A program made the position numbers and the translations under genes. Shown here in pieces: positions 42,184-51,931 of a stretch of 64,000 nt of DNA. The stretch comes from Nitzschia sp. pyKryTriq1. Lineage: Eukaryota > Bacillariophyta > Bacillariophyceae > Bacillariales > Bacillariaceae. The stretch covers positions 310,001 through 374,000 of the forward strand of contig OY101117.1 of assembly GCA_956465555.1 (NCBI GenBank), given 5' to 3'. Every line of letters begins with the position of its first letter. Within the stretch, counting starts at the first letter, position 1. The notes below the pieces were generated by a model, which made no database searches, was not told the origin of the DNA, and saw only the letters and a list, made by a program, of their open reading frames with translations.

Positions 42184-43002
42184 ATGACGGATGTGGTGGA
42201 TCGTAAAATCGCCTTGGTTACTGGAGCTGGATCCGGAATCGGTCGAGCATCGGCACGAGCGCTGTATCGCGACGGATACAAAGTGGTGTTGGCAGGGCGA
42301 CGTCTGGAAGCCTTGCAAGAAACTACCCATGATAATGGCAATGGCAATGGCAATGCCGTTGATGCGTCCTGGCCATGGGAAGAATCGCGCTACTTGCTTG
42401 TTCCTACCGATGTGACACAGGCCGATCAAGTCGAGAATTTGTTTCAACAAATCAAAGATCGTTTTGGGCGCCTGGACGTATTGTTTAACAACGCGGGAGT
42501 CGGGAGTCCACCCGTTTCAATCGATCAAGTAGATTTTGCTACATTTCAATCCGTCATGGCAACGAATGTGACTGGAACATTTTTGTGTTGTCGGGCCGCT
42601 TGGTCCATCATGACACTTGGTTCTGGTGGTGCCGCTGGTCCCCGTGGTGGTCGGATCATCAACAATGGTTCCATCTCGGCACATTCCCCAAGGCCATTTT
42701 CGGCGCCCTACACCACTGCCAAACATGCCATTACTGGATTGACCAAGTCATTGAATTTGGATGGAAGAAACGTCAACATTTGCTGTTCGCAAGTCGATAT
42801 CGGCAATGCGGCGACTTCCATGACGGAGCGAATGTCTACTACCGGAGCTCTGCAACCCAATGGTCAAACCATGGTAGAACCAACTATGTCAGTAGAATTA
42901 GTGGCCGATACTATTGTCTACCTGGCAAATCTACCTTTGGAGGCAAATGTACCATTCATGACGATCATGGCGACCCAAATGCCCTACACAGGGCGTGGAT
43001 GA
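42184..43002 (+). CDS. Short-chain dehydrogenase/reductase
   Basis: Single exon, 272 residues from the ATG at 42184 (MTDVVDRK); the frame opens earlier only with a TTG. Classical SDR motifs are complete: the cofactor loop TGAGSGIG at residues 14-21, DVLFNNAG, the catalytic Ser in [12 protein letters not shown], and Y-x3-K in APYTTAKHA. An Arg pair after the second strand (LAGRRLE) favours NADP(H). A short Gly-Asn repeat (NGNGNGN) is inserted after the second helix. The C-terminus [11 protein letters not shown] resembles a bacterial-like SDR subgroup. The substrate is not predictable. No leader is present, so a cytosolic enzyme is expected. Confidence 0.9.
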   Translation: MTDVVDRKIALVTGAGSGIGRASARALYRDGYKVVLAGRRLEALQETTHDNGNGNGNAVDASWPWEESRYLLVPTDVTQADQVENLFQQIKDRFGRLDVLFNNAGVGSPPVSIDQVDFATFQSVMATNVTGTFLCCRAAWSIMTLGSGGAAGPRGGRIINNGSISAHSPRPFSAPYTTAKHAITGLTKSLNLDGRNVNICCSQVDIGNAATSMTERMSTTGALQPNGQTMVEPTMSVELVADTIVYLANLPLEANVPFMTIMATQMPYTGRG

Positions 43003-43041
43003 TGATGACGATGAGAGCAGATGGCGGATCGATGACGGTGG

Positions 43042-43323
43042 ATGGAGTTCTTGTGCTGGGTTGCTCGAGCTGTTTTACATTTTCGCCGTTCGCAATCGAT
43101 CAAGACAACAAGGGCGGGCAAACAAATCTTGGACAAGTATCAGTATCCCAGTGACTTGTCAGAAGAAGGCCAGTATCGCTTGAGCAGTCGCGGTCGTATG
43201 ATGCCAACCACACCGTATGCTGCCATTTGGAATGGAGTGGCTCAAGGGATGGGCGTCGAGTCGGAACAAGAACTCAATTCTCAATACTATTCTCCCCGAT
43301 CGCCAAAACCTTCCCAAGTGTGA
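43042..43323 (+). CDS. Possible small gene downstream of the SDR
   Basis: A 93-codon frame from an ATG 39 bases after the SDR stop. The N-terminus has a short hydrophobic/aromatic stretch (MEFLCWVARAVLHF). The rest (KYQYPSDLSEEGQYRLSSRG, PTTPYAAIWNGVAQGMG) is of normal complexity and looks more like protein than the other frames here. No family was recognised. It could be an exon of an unrecognised gene, or an open stretch of the SDR 3' UTR. Confidence 0.28.
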   Translation: MEFLCWVARAVLHFRRSQSIKTTRAGKQILDKYQYPSDLSEEGQYRLSSRGRMMPTTPYAAIWNGVAQGMGVESEQELNSQYYSPRSPKPSQV

Positions 43324-43755
43324 TCGCTTTACCGACCAAGTGATGTTCCAAGACGGAGCAGTTCCCAGCTATCCCATCCAATGTGGCGTAGGAATTGTCA
43401 TCAAAAATAAATGTAGAAATAGAAACAACGACACAAGTCATAAATGGATACGAAAGAAAAAAGAATAGAACATCATGCATATCGTATCATATCATATCAA
43501 ATTCATGGATGGGAATACGTTTTAGTTTAACTACCCCTCCATGATGCTTGAAGGAATGAAGTATGCGCGGATACTGACTCGTAGCTTGATTATACAGTAG
43601 AACCAGATCGAGAGAAAGGCATTGTGATGTTGCGCGAGTGTTCGGTGGAAGAAGTGTCATTGTGTGATGACATGACTGACTGAAATGAGGACACTGATTT
43701 TCATGCTTCGGGCAATGGAGAATTAGTACAGTGCAGTGCAGTACTCCTAGTCTCT
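43324..43755. other. Convergent spacer before the pyruvate-carrier gene
   Basis: 432 bases with no gene. A CATATCGTATCATATCATATC repeat lies at about 43477-43497, and AGTACAGTGCAGTGCAGTACTCC near 43725-43747. Confidence 0.4.
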
Positions 43756-44742
43756 TTAGTCTTCTTTCGAAGGAGGTGCCGTCGGCTTTTCATCAATAAA
43801 ATCGGCCTTGATCTTTCGTCCAAGATGCCATGCCGAACTTCCAAAGAGCGCAATATTGACGCTGCACAAGGTATAGTTGATGGGTGTGACCAACAAAGCA
43901 TATCTCGAAAAGAAGAATCCTGTCAATGTCAAGGCCGTATACTGCGGCAAGGAAATCTTATCGGTCGGTCGATACAATTCCATGAAGGAAGCTCCCGAAA
44001 TGAACCACTGTGAATTATAATGTATGTGTTATATATGTTGTACGAAAGGTTAGAATGAACGAAAGAAGACATGGATGTATCATGTCAACGAATGACGATC
44101 AAACAGCAAGCGTACCTTTGACATTGGCGCCCAAAAGTGAACCGTAAAAGGTCCGGCATCGGCAGCTGCCACAGTCGAAACGACTCCCAGCCCCGCCCCA
44201 CTCAAGGCCGTTCGCATCCGAGGCCCCGCCGCCACTGCCACCGCCGTCGCGGCACCACCAATTCCCACCTTGGTCAACAAATCCTTGACTTGTTCTTCTT
44301 CGCCGTTGTTCATTTTGAATTCCAAGGCGCGTCGGAGTTGATTGAGCTGCGCCAGGACATTGGCAATGTGACAGTACATCAACAGCGGGTTGGGTGGAGT
44401 CACCACATAGGCCCATCGGGCAAACAAACTACTGTACACAATCAAGACGGGCGTCATGGTCAAACTGATGACTTCCGGACCCTGCTGGGAAGCATCATAA
44501 ATCGCAGCGCCGCTCATACCCCACCCTGCCAGAGCTCCGAGACCTCCCCAGAACTTGGCGTCGGACCACCAGCCGGTCTTGGCTTCAGCTTTGGCAGTTT
44601 CCTTTTCGGCCGACATCCATCGCTGCTGCTGCTGTTTCTGCAGATGACTGTTGCAAGGAGCCGTCAAGCGAGCGGCCGCTCGTGAACTTCGACGGAGCAG
44701 GGCGTTGGAAACCATACGAGTGGAGCAACGAGAGAACATCAT
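43756..44742 (-). CDS. Fused mitochondrial pyruvate carrier, MPC1-like plus MPC2-like domains
   Basis: Two exons (44742-44116 and 44007-43756), donor TCAAAG/GTACGC and acceptor AATTCACAG/TGGTTC, phase 0, 292 residues. The N-terminus MMFSRCSTRMVSNALLRRSS is a mitochondrial presequence. Residues ~65-145 match MPC1: FWGGLGALAGWGMSGAAIYD, PEVISLTMTPVLIVYSSLFA, RWAYVVTPPNPLLMYCH and NVLAQLNQLRRAL. Residues ~200-285 match MPC2: VHFWAPMSKWFISGASFMEL, YRPTDKISLPQ, GFFFSRYALLVTPINYTLC and a final helix ending before IKADF. Between them is a hydrophobic linker (IGGAATAVAVAAGPRM, GAGLGVVSTVAAA) that could cross the membrane once. In other eukaryotes these are separate proteins forming a heterodimer that imports pyruvate across the inner membrane. 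The fusion is read directly from one frame and one well-formed splice. Confidence 0.88.
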
Positions 44743-45191
44743 AGCGGGAGTGGAAACTGTAAGGCTAGCTGGAATGAATGATGAATGATGGTAGTGTCTC
44801 TACTGGAGAAAGGTTATGGTTACAATATGATGTGTTCTTTGTGTTGCACTTGAGATGGTTCGACGACGCTGATGCTCCGACCTCCGTTTGGCTGCTTCCT
44901 CGCCGTATCGTTACCTACAGTATTACCCTACCGGTAGGTACTTAGTGTAGTCCTTCTCCCTGTATGTAGAATCAGTACCAGGAGAGGTGTAATGAAGCGA
45001 ATTGAATTACAGTTCGCCGTAAACTTTACACCTCGTGTTGTTTTCCCACGATAAAGTCCATCACTTTCAATCATTCTTGTCGACTACCTCGTGCGTAGGG
45101 CAGACCGTTTTGACTATTCCAAAGCCATAGTAGCCTCTAAATAGGTGTGTACGAGTATGATGCAAAATATGAGCAATGACAACGACCGCAA

Positions 45192-45446
45192 AGGGGCTGC
45201 CGCGGAAAATGTTGTGTTCACCGCGATTGTACTTGTATCGCGGCCATGGTCAAAATCCAGTTGTCCGCGGAAATCTGTCGTTTGGTGCTAGAGGCTGTTG
45301 CACAGCCGGGTCCCCATAAAGATCCCCCAAAGGTCCCCCGGTCTGTACGTCAGCCGATAGCTAAAGAGTGTGTACCGGTACCATATTATTTTGACCATGG
45401 CCGCGATACCATCGCGGTGAACACAACATTTTCCGCGGCAGCCCCT
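45192..45446. mobile_element. Foldback (MITE-like) element with ~60 bp inverted arms
   Basis: The left arm, 45192-45256, starts AGGGGCTGCCGCGGAAAATG and ends GGCCATGGTCAAAAT. The right arm, about 45391-45446, is its near-perfect reverse complement apart from one ~7-base gap. The arms enclose about 135 bases that do not code. This is the shape of a MITE or foldback DNA element. No clear target-site duplication was found next to the arms, so an origin by local inverted duplication is also possible. The arms could form a long hairpin in RNA or DNA. Confidence 0.6.
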
Positions 45447-45738
45447 CGAAGAACTTCGGAGACGCGGCGACTTCCAACGCACATGATGTTAAGTAAATTA
45501 CTTATTGGAGCTGGAAGCTTGCTGGAAGTGCACTCTTTCTACACTCACAAATCTTCATGCTCGTACATACATCCAGGCGTTGAGTTGAACGTTGAGGACG
45601 CCGGGACCATGTGGTGGTGACACACATAAACGTTCCTAACGCTTTTTATTTAAGTACCGGTAAGTCTACGCACATACAAAATAGTATAAGAAGTGATAGT
45701 CTACCGGTACCGGTACGAGTCTCTATCATCACGCGGCA

Positions 45739-45830
45739 AATCAAACGAGATTTCTTTTGCACTATAATAATAATTGTGCGAAGATAGGTCTCACAAATTC
45801 GAAGAATCAAACAAGATTTCTTTTGCGCTA
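45739..45830 (+). promoter_or_regulatory. Pair of direct repeats upstream of the four-span protein gene
   Basis: AATCAAAC(G/A)AGATTTCTTT followed by TGC(A/G)CT occurs at 45739 and again at 45805, 66 bases apart, with two mismatches in 26 bases. Both lie within 140 bases of the ATG at 45877. They could be tandem binding sites or a small duplication; no known factor site was recognised. Confidence 0.4.
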
Positions 45831-45876
45831 AAAACTCTCACAAAAATTCACGGTTATCGCACCAAGAATTCATATT

Positions 45877-46845
45877 ATGACTTCGATTTTCTCAGGCACT
45901 CGTCTTGCTTTCCTCGTTGGCGAAAGCCCCAAGAAGAGGCAAAGCAGTATATACGAGGATGAAGAAGCAGAGGTCGTGCTGCCAAGTGCTGCCGACTCGA
46001 TTGCCAAAAGCAATGCCCCCCTGGCGTCCAAAGCCGCGCAGGGCGGAAGCCGGGTTTTGAAGGCATCCTGGTTGGTATTCGCCGTGTTGACCATTTTGAT
46101 CCCTGTTCTTGTTCGCAACGCTCGCATGAACCGCTACCAGAACCAGTCCTGGGGGAACGTTGCCCAACAGTACAACCAATACCAGCAGCAAGGAGCCCGC
46201 TTCACGGACGTAAACAAGTGCAAGTGGTATAACTTCGGATGCACACCCTACTACGTCAACGAGCAAGGACAGTATGTCAGTGAGTATGAGATGCAGCAAG
46301 AGAAGTACCGACAAGAGTATGAACAAAAGCAACAGAACTACCAAAACCAGGCCCAAGGAAATTCCAACTACTACAACCAAGCTCAGCAAGCTCGTGCTGG
46401 AGCCAGTGGAACCACCGCGGCCCTCCGGTTCGTATATGCTTGGCAAATCATTATGTTTGCGGCCATCGTCGCATATGGATACTCTGTACTCCATTACGGC
46501 AAGAACCCTAGCTACCTCATTGGAGCGCTTGCTGTCTGGTTCCAGTTCAACTTTTTATCCATGTTTATGCTTGCCGATGGTTCCATGAACGCCAACGACG
46601 ACAATCTCTCTGGACGGTACGGCCAGTTCGCTACCCTCATGTTCATGACCGATTTGGGGTACGGCATCTTCGGATTTGTGTTTGCTTTTATCTTTTTCGC
46701 CAGAGCATCCGTCAATGTGCCCGGTGAATTTGTTGTGGTTGATCCCATCGAGAAGGCTGGCGAGTACCAGGCCTACGAAGCTCCCCCCAGTCCACCTTCC
46801 AGCCCCAAGTCCGATCCCGAAGAGGGATATGTCAAGGTTGTCTAA
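45877..46845 (+). CDS. Four-span membrane protein, hypothetical
   Basis: Single exon, 322 residues from the ATG at 45877. A ~60-residue cytosolic-type N-terminus precedes span 1 (ASWLVFAVLTILIPVLV). A ~110-residue loop rich in Gln, Tyr and Asn follows, with two cysteines (NKCKWYNFGCTPYY) and a coiled-coil-like QQEKYRQEYEQKQQNYQ. Spans 2-4 (WQIIMFAAIVAYGYSVL, LIGALAVWFQFNFLSMFML, LGYGIFGFVFAFIFFA) are followed by a Pro/Ser tail. The layout is tetraspan-like, but the CCG motif of tetraspanins is absent. Codon choice here favours C-ending codons more than its neighbours do, suggesting high expression. No family recognised. Confidence 0.75.
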   Translation: MTSIFSGTRLAFLVGESPKKRQSSIYEDEEAEVVLPSAADSIAKSNAPLASKAAQGGSRVLKASWLVFAVLTILIPVLVRNARMNRYQNQSWGNVAQQYNQYQQQGARFTDVNKCKWYNFGCTPYYVNEQGQYVSEYEMQQEKYRQEYEQKQQNYQNQAQGNSNYYNQAQQARAGASGTTAALRFVYAWQIIMFAAIVAYGYSVLHYGKNPSYLIGALAVWFQFNFLSMFMLADGSMNANDDNLSGRYGQFATLMFMTDLGYGIFGFVFAFIFFARASVNVPGEFVVVDPIEKAGEYQAYEAPPSPPSSPKSDPEEGYVKVV

Positions 46846-48305
46846 GATGGTCATGACTCTCTTCAGCTTGGAACAACAGCACAGCAGAACAGCAGAACAA
46901 ATAATTGAATGTCAGAATACTCAAAGAAGAACAAAGAAGAATAATTGTGAAAACGACAACGTGAAGAATAACTAGACTAATACTCCACCACTATAGGAAA
47001 ATGAGAAGCGAATTGCCATAGAAGAAATATATTATGTTTTGTAATCCACAACGAGAATCATCATACTGGACAACATTATCATACCACCAATGCGGTTGCA
47101 ATAATTATTGGAGCCATGGAGTGAACCAATGGTGGTTCGGCCGATGATGCTGCATCATCTTCTCCTCCCCCTCAGTAGTAGTGTTGCGATTACCTCCAGC
47201 AGTGTCTCTTGATAATATTGTACCGTCCGTATGATGCGGTAGACACAAAGATACACGTGCACATTTCCGATATGGTGGTGGGCATGATCGTCACCGACGA
47301 GAACTTTCGGTCGCAGTATAGTTTACCCATCATTCCAGGAGCATCCCACCACCACCAGCAGAACAAGCACAACACCGCTCGATCGCCTCAAACAACAAGA
47401 GTCGTCCATTACTCCAGTCTATGATCCGAGCGACATTATAAAGTCGTCGTGTTCTGGGGTCATTGCGATCAGTCGTGTTTCCACTGGAGCGGCGGCACCA
47501 CCCTCAAGGTACTCTACCTTGTGAAAGAAGTTAACATCCGTACGAGTAGTAGTAGTAGTAGTACTAGTATTAGTAGTGGTGGAGTTCGACGAGGAAGAAT
47601 GATCCAGCAGGTCTCTTCCTCCTTCCCTTCAGCGGTCCGAACTCCGACCGAAAAAATGCATTGTATTCTTCACAACCGATGATCCAGCAGCAGCCACTTC
47701 TTGTTGTCAACTGATGGATTTGAAGTGTAGTTTGTTTCCCGACGGCTGATGCAGCAGACTGACTCCTTGCTTGAAAGCATTGGTATCTTCCTTCCAGAAC
47801 CACGCTCCTACTCCTCGTCGGCGAAACATTTTGGTACTACAACGGGAAAGAAACGAGTGTTGTTATAGGGGCAGCAGTACTACTCGTTTCAAGCACCATG
47901 GTAGGGTTCATGATGTACTCGTATTTGTTATCGCACTTGGGCGTTTTGCGGCTTGCGGCTTGCGGCTTGCGGTACGTACCGGTACATAAAGAGCCATAGG
48001 TGAGTACAAGTAGTGTACCTGGTACCGGTACCGTAGAGGAAAAGGCGCGAAAAAAGATCTTGACGCGAGGTCCAGCAAGGCCTCATTTTGTGTCGGAAGC
48101 GGAGCTCGATTATGAACATATTCATGCAACGGTACCGCGTGCTTAGGGCAAGAGACATAGAGAGTAGAGAAGGTTGTTGTCGACCAGCACCATATCGTGC
48201 CCATGATGCATGTTAGCTAGCAGCTTTCAAAATATTGTCAGAAGAAACTGAATAACCATCTCTCGGCTACTCCAAGGAAAGTGAAGCCTTCGTACAATCA
48301 TTAGC
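46846..48305. other. Long intergenic stretch, no gene seen
   Basis: About 1.46 kb between two plus-strand membrane-protein genes. Short frames here lack motifs. AACAGCACAGCAGAACAGCAG repeats lie near 46872, TAGTAGTAGTAGTAG near 47545, three GCGGCTTGCGGCTTGCGG units near 47952, and ACCTGGTACCGGTACC near 48016. Confidence 0.45.
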
Positions 48306-49316
48306 ATGTCGTCGTCGTTCCAGCCGAACAACAACAATACAACCGATCCACTCTCGGAGTCAGCAAATGGTTTTGAGGACGAGCAGCCATCGCAGCTGCC
48401 AGCAACCAATGATGAGCAACGGAATCATCATACTATTTACGCTCGAATGGAGGATAATGCTCGGGCTAGCTTTCAGTTGGAGCAACTTGCGGGTCAACGT
48501 TATTATGCTGCTGATGGCGCGGCGTCTAGAGTTCCGTCGGCGTTCCTGCTGGGCACCAGCAGGACACCCAAACGAAGCAGCATGATTGGAAATCACAAGG
48601 ACGCAATGATGCATCCGGGTATGGAGTCTACCAGAGCCGATGCACCGAATGGTTATTCTATATTGGATCAAACCCCGTCCGTCGAAAGTTTCTTTTCTTC
48701 GATTCGCGTCCCTGCCTCTTTCCTTGCAGGGACGTCTTTCAGCCAAATGTTTTCCATTGACAACGACGATCAACACAATAACTCCGTCGTTCAAAACAAG
48801 TTGCAAACGGCATGTATCGTTTGTCAAGGATTTTCCTTTGTCTTTTCGATGAATGTGATTGTGATGAGCTCGTCCGCGTTGACTCGAATGTTGACTGCCA
48901 ATTTTGATCCTTTTGCGGAAAATGCCTACGAAATGCTCTTTCGGGAATTCCATTATGAGTTTCTGATCGTCCGATGGTCTTTTAATGTATCACTTTATGG
49001 ATTTCTGGCCGCAGTGACATTCAAGATCCTTTATGAATTCGAGCTCTTCAACGTTCAAGCCGATGGCTACGATCGCGATCGAATGGAACTGGGAATTGCT
49101 GTGCTTCTGTTAATGCTGGCGTTCTACATTCACCTAACCGCCTATGTCAACCAGACACTGATTGGGTGGAAGAATATGTATGCCATGACGTTGGATCTCT
49201 TGAAGATACTGGTGGAACGAGGAAAATATACTTTTCGAGAGCCTCTCTCGCTGGTTCTCGCTGGTTTGGGAATGATATTTCTTGTCCTGGCGTTCATTCC
49301 GGGTGCTCAAATATAG
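48306..49316 (+). CDS. Four-span membrane protein with repeated FLxGTS motif, hypothetical
   Basis: Single exon, 336 residues from the ATG at 48306. The first ~165 residues are soluble and polar and carry two copies of a short motif, SRVPSAFLLGTSRTPK and IRVPASFLAGTSFSQM, which may be docking or sorting sites. Four membrane spans follow: ACIVCQGFSFVFSMNVIVM, WSFNVSLYGFLAAVTFKIL, LGIAVLLLMLAFYIHLTAY and LSLVLAGLGMIFLVLAFIP. Short charged loops lie between. The layout resembles that of the gene at 45877 but I see no clear sequence similarity. No known family was recognised. Confidence 0.72.
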   Translation: MSSSFQPNNNNTTDPLSESANGFEDEQPSQLPATNDEQRNHHTIYARMEDNARASFQLEQLAGQRYYAADGAASRVPSAFLLGTSRTPKRSSMIGNHKDAMMHPGMESTRADAPNGYSILDQTPSVESFFSSIRVPASFLAGTSFSQMFSIDNDDQHNNSVVQNKLQTACIVCQGFSFVFSMNVIVMSSSALTRMLTANFDPFAENAYEMLFREFHYEFLIVRWSFNVSLYGFLAAVTFKILYEFELFNVQADGYDRDRMELGIAVLLLMLAFYIHLTAYVNQTLIGWKNMYAMTLDLLKILVERGKYTFREPLSLVLAGLGMIFLVLAFIPGAQI

Positions 49317-50162
49317 TAGCTAGTAGATTACGAGAAGACCGGGGCGTTTCTGTTGGACGCTACTCTTTTTCTTTTTAATCTTTATTATGTGGTCCCCTCT
49401 CTCTAGAGAGCATGTGGACTACTTTTTCAATACGCTATTCGTTGATTTTGTTGCGTTGTTCGGGACAACTCGTAGTAGTCCATGAAACGGATCGCACGGC
49501 AGCAGTGCCATGCTGTACTGTATGCTGTATGCGTTGTTCGGGACAACTCGTAGTAGTCGATGAAAATGGCCGCCCCGCGAGTCTCCTCCCCCTTTTATTA
49601 GAGTCACAATAGTCGAATAATCTTGTCCGCACGCGCACCGAGCGGCATCGAGACGAGATGATGCTTGTTGCGAAGTCTCTAGTCTGATAAGTCGTACGAG
49701 TTACGAATGTTTCGTTTTCCAAATTATGATCCTATTTTATCTCTCTACTTTCTGCTTTTATGAATGTTCGAGATGGCCCCATGGGCCTGTTACACATGGT
49801 TTCCATGGGCCTTTAACTCGTGCTTCGTTGGGCCTTTAACTCTTGCTTCGTTGGGCCCAGAGCTCTTGATCTATTGGACGTATAGTCCTCGGTCTCGTAA
49901 TAGTATTGAGTAACGAGTCGAGTCCTATATCGTCCGTACGTCGCTCGTTGTACGTCATCATGAGAACGTTTCTCAACAGATGATGCTGTGGGAGACGCGC
50001 GACGCGCGACGCTATGTCAACGAACAAAATGACAAGAAAAAGAGACCCATCATCGACACACGCGCGCACTTTTGGCAACTTGTACGAGTACGCTTCCATT
50101 GCAGTCCTCCTCGGCCATATTGGAAGACTTCAAGCGCATTCGTAAACAAAAACTTACGAACG
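49317..50162. other. Intergenic stretch with two local direct repeats
   Basis: 846 bases. It contains the 29-base direct repeat at 49452 and 49530 and a tandem GGGCCTTTAACTCGTGCTTC/GGGCCTTTAACTCTTGCTTC pair at about 49808-49858. The next gene's frame is open from an ATG at 49980, but the translation from there to 50162 looks like leader sequence. Confidence 0.45.
49452..49565. repeat. 29-base direct repeat, period 78
   Basis: TGCGTTGTTCGGGACAACTC followed by GTAGTAGTC occurs identically at 49452-49480 and 49530-49558. Each copy is followed by one variable base and ATGAAA. Each copy contains GTTGTTCGGGACAAC, an 15-base near-palindrome (GTTGT/ACAAC). Possibly a degraded tandem duplication. Confidence 0.7.
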
Positions 50163-51218
50163 ATGGTGTCCAGTTATGGTGCTGGTGCAGAAAGAAACCA
50201 CGAGGAAACAGCTTTCTTGGTCGGAAACAAAGAACAAGGCGAAAGCGAGGATGATCGCCATTCCATGGAAAGAAAAAGCATCAGCTCCTCAGAAGCAGCA
50301 GCAGCAGCACGCCGAAAGGGAGACCTACGCAAATTTGGGCCTTGTATCTTGACACTTTCATTCATCGTTGTTTTATTCGTCGTTGTGATATCAACCATGA
50401 CCAGTGGTGAAAAGAATAAGGCGGGAGCACCTTCTACTAGTACGAACACGGAACAAGAAGGAGATTGGAATGCCATGGCACAAAGTTCATTGCAGTCACT
50501 CAACGCGAATCTTCTCGCATCTCCAAGCTCCAAGCACTGCGAGACGACAATTTTATTATTTCGGCATTGCGATGACCATGGGCCTTATGCGGTGGACGAT
50601 AAAGAATGGGGGAACAAGCACTGTAGTCATATGGGATACAAACGCAGCCAATACTTGGCATCTCTTTTTGGGACGCGATGGCCGCGACCGAGGCCAGGGG
50701 GGCTGTATGCGTTGTTGCCAAAACAACCCAAAGGAGTCAATTTTCGGCAAATCGAAACTTTGCTGCCCCTCGCCAAAGCCATAAATTCAACAATCCACGT
50801 GGTGGGCGATCCATTGCATCTGTCGACTGCCATATTTGCATCACTCCAAGCCGCTCCCGATGAAATGTGCCACCAAGTTTTAGCTGTCGCTTGGAAACAT
50901 GCATTTATTCCTGAAGTAGCAGCCCGACTTGGTTGTGGACCCCACCAAGGATGTCGAGGTGAATATCCGGATGATGATTTCGACTTGGTTTGGATGCTCC
51001 AATTTGTCTTTGAACCCTCGTCAAAGCCACTGAATGAGGTGATGAGACTTGAGCGCCAGAATTCCTCCCTTCTCTCAGACGATTTTGGTCTGTTGCGGCA
51101 AATGGAACACACCGCAGCATTGAATGATGTAGAAATCTCGACCCACGAAGGGTGGAAAGTGTATGGTACCGTCGTCAATCAATTTTTTGACCCTCTGGCA
51201 CTAGCAGTCGGAACGTGA
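50163..51218 (+). CDS. Membrane-anchored histidine-phosphatase-like protein
   Basis: Single exon. I chose the ATG at 50163 (MVSSYGAGAERNHEETAF), giving 351 residues; the frame also opens at 49980 but that extension is unlike a protein N-terminus. One membrane span (CILTLSFIVVLFVVVISTM) follows an Arg/Ala-rich cytosolic tail, so type II topology. The lumenal part has ILLFRHCDDHGPY, which resembles the RH-x-x motif of the histidine-phosphatase/phosphoglycerate-mutase superfamily, then CSHMGYKRSQYLASLF, matching the L-x-x-G-x-x-Q-A step. A possible second catalytic His is in STHEGWKVYG. The usual RHG is RHC here, so activity is uncertain. The substrate is unknown. Confidence 0.6.
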   Translation: MVSSYGAGAERNHEETAFLVGNKEQGESEDDRHSMERKSISSSEAAAAARRKGDLRKFGPCILTLSFIVVLFVVVISTMTSGEKNKAGAPSTSTNTEQEGDWNAMAQSSLQSLNANLLASPSSKHCETTILLFRHCDDHGPYAVDDKEWGNKHCSHMGYKRSQYLASLFGTRWPRPRPGGLYALLPKQPKGVNFRQIETLLPLAKAINSTIHVVGDPLHLSTAIFASLQAAPDEMCHQVLAVAWKHAFIPEVAARLGCGPHQGCRGEYPDDDFDLVWMLQFVFEPSSKPLNEVMRLERQNSSLLSDDFGLLRQMEHTAALNDVEISTHEGWKVYGTVVNQFFDPLALAVGT

Positions 51219-51595
51219 AAGGGCTCCTGCAAAGAAGGGGTACTCGCCACAATTTCCTGTCAAGGTAGATGGGGAAGAATGTAAATAGACTAAATAGAGT
51301 ACTCGTTTTTTTATAACTGTAAATTAGTCGAGGAGCGAGGATAGGAAAGCAGCATTACAAGTGAGGATGCTGGTCTCATCACCAGTACAAGTGTCTCGCT
51401 TTGTCCTCGACGAAAAGTTGCCTACTGCTACGAGTACTCTCTACTACTACGAGTAGCTACTACTACGAGTATTAGTAGAGATGAGAAAACCCTTTTGAGG
51501 GTACTGGTAGCGATCGTTTGCTTGGATCATCGTCCGTACCTGTAGGGAATGAAATTCTGAAGAATCGCATCATCATCAATCCCGCAAGATTTGTT

Positions 51596-51626
<31 letters not shown>

Positions 51627-51931
51627 GCGTTATTGGCCGAGTGCGTTTGCTATCGCGAAATCGCGACGATCGACCATGGCGTTCTCATCTCTCATCGCTG
51701 TATGCGAGCGGTCGGTCGTCGGTCTCATCTCCTCTTCACGCAACATCATCAGCACTCAGCACTACCGTATTTCTATGCTTCGCGACACCCGGCGCACTGA
51801 GCAGCACACAAAACACGCAACACTCTCGGCCCACCTTCACAACTTCGAGTCGTCGTAAACACTGCCCGATCTTATCCTGTTGGATGTTTCAACGAAGCCA
51901 CGCCGTCAACAGCAACAGCAAAACCATCATA
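51219..51931. other. Intergenic stretch with (CTGT)n tract
   Basis: 713 bases. CTACTACGAGTAG words cluster at 51425-51480. A (CTGT)7 microsatellite lies at 51597-51624. The frame of the next gene is open back to about 51518, but that part is low in complexity and reads like a leader. No gene recognised. Confidence 0.45.
51597..51624. repeat. (CTGT)7 microsatellite
   Basis: Seven perfect CTGT units about 310 bases upstream of the actuator-domain gene start. They probably lie in its leader or promoter. Confidence 0.9.

Larger units (their letters stand above)
44743..45876. other. Intergenic stretch with foldback element and promoter repeats
   Basis: 1.1 kb between the divergent pyruvate-carrier and four-span protein genes. 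It contains the foldback element at 45192-45446 and a pair of 26-base direct repeats at 45739 and 45805, both listed separately, plus TACCGGTACCGGTACGAG at about 45702-45719. A plus-strand frame at about 45246-45620 lies mostly inside the foldback element and is not considered coding. Confidence 0.45.

Noticed and set aside
45246-45620. 124-codon frame in the spacer after the pyruvate-carrier gene
   Set aside because: It lies largely within the inverted arms and spacer of the foldback element.
49980-50162. N-terminal extension of the histidine-phosphatase-like protein
   Set aside because: The added residues are unlike the rest, and the second ATG gives a normal type II tail before the membrane span.
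51518-51931. N-terminal extension of the actuator-domain protein
   Set aside because: The frame is open but includes a (CTGT)n tract read as VCLSVCLS and no leader features; the ATG at 51932 fits the family start.
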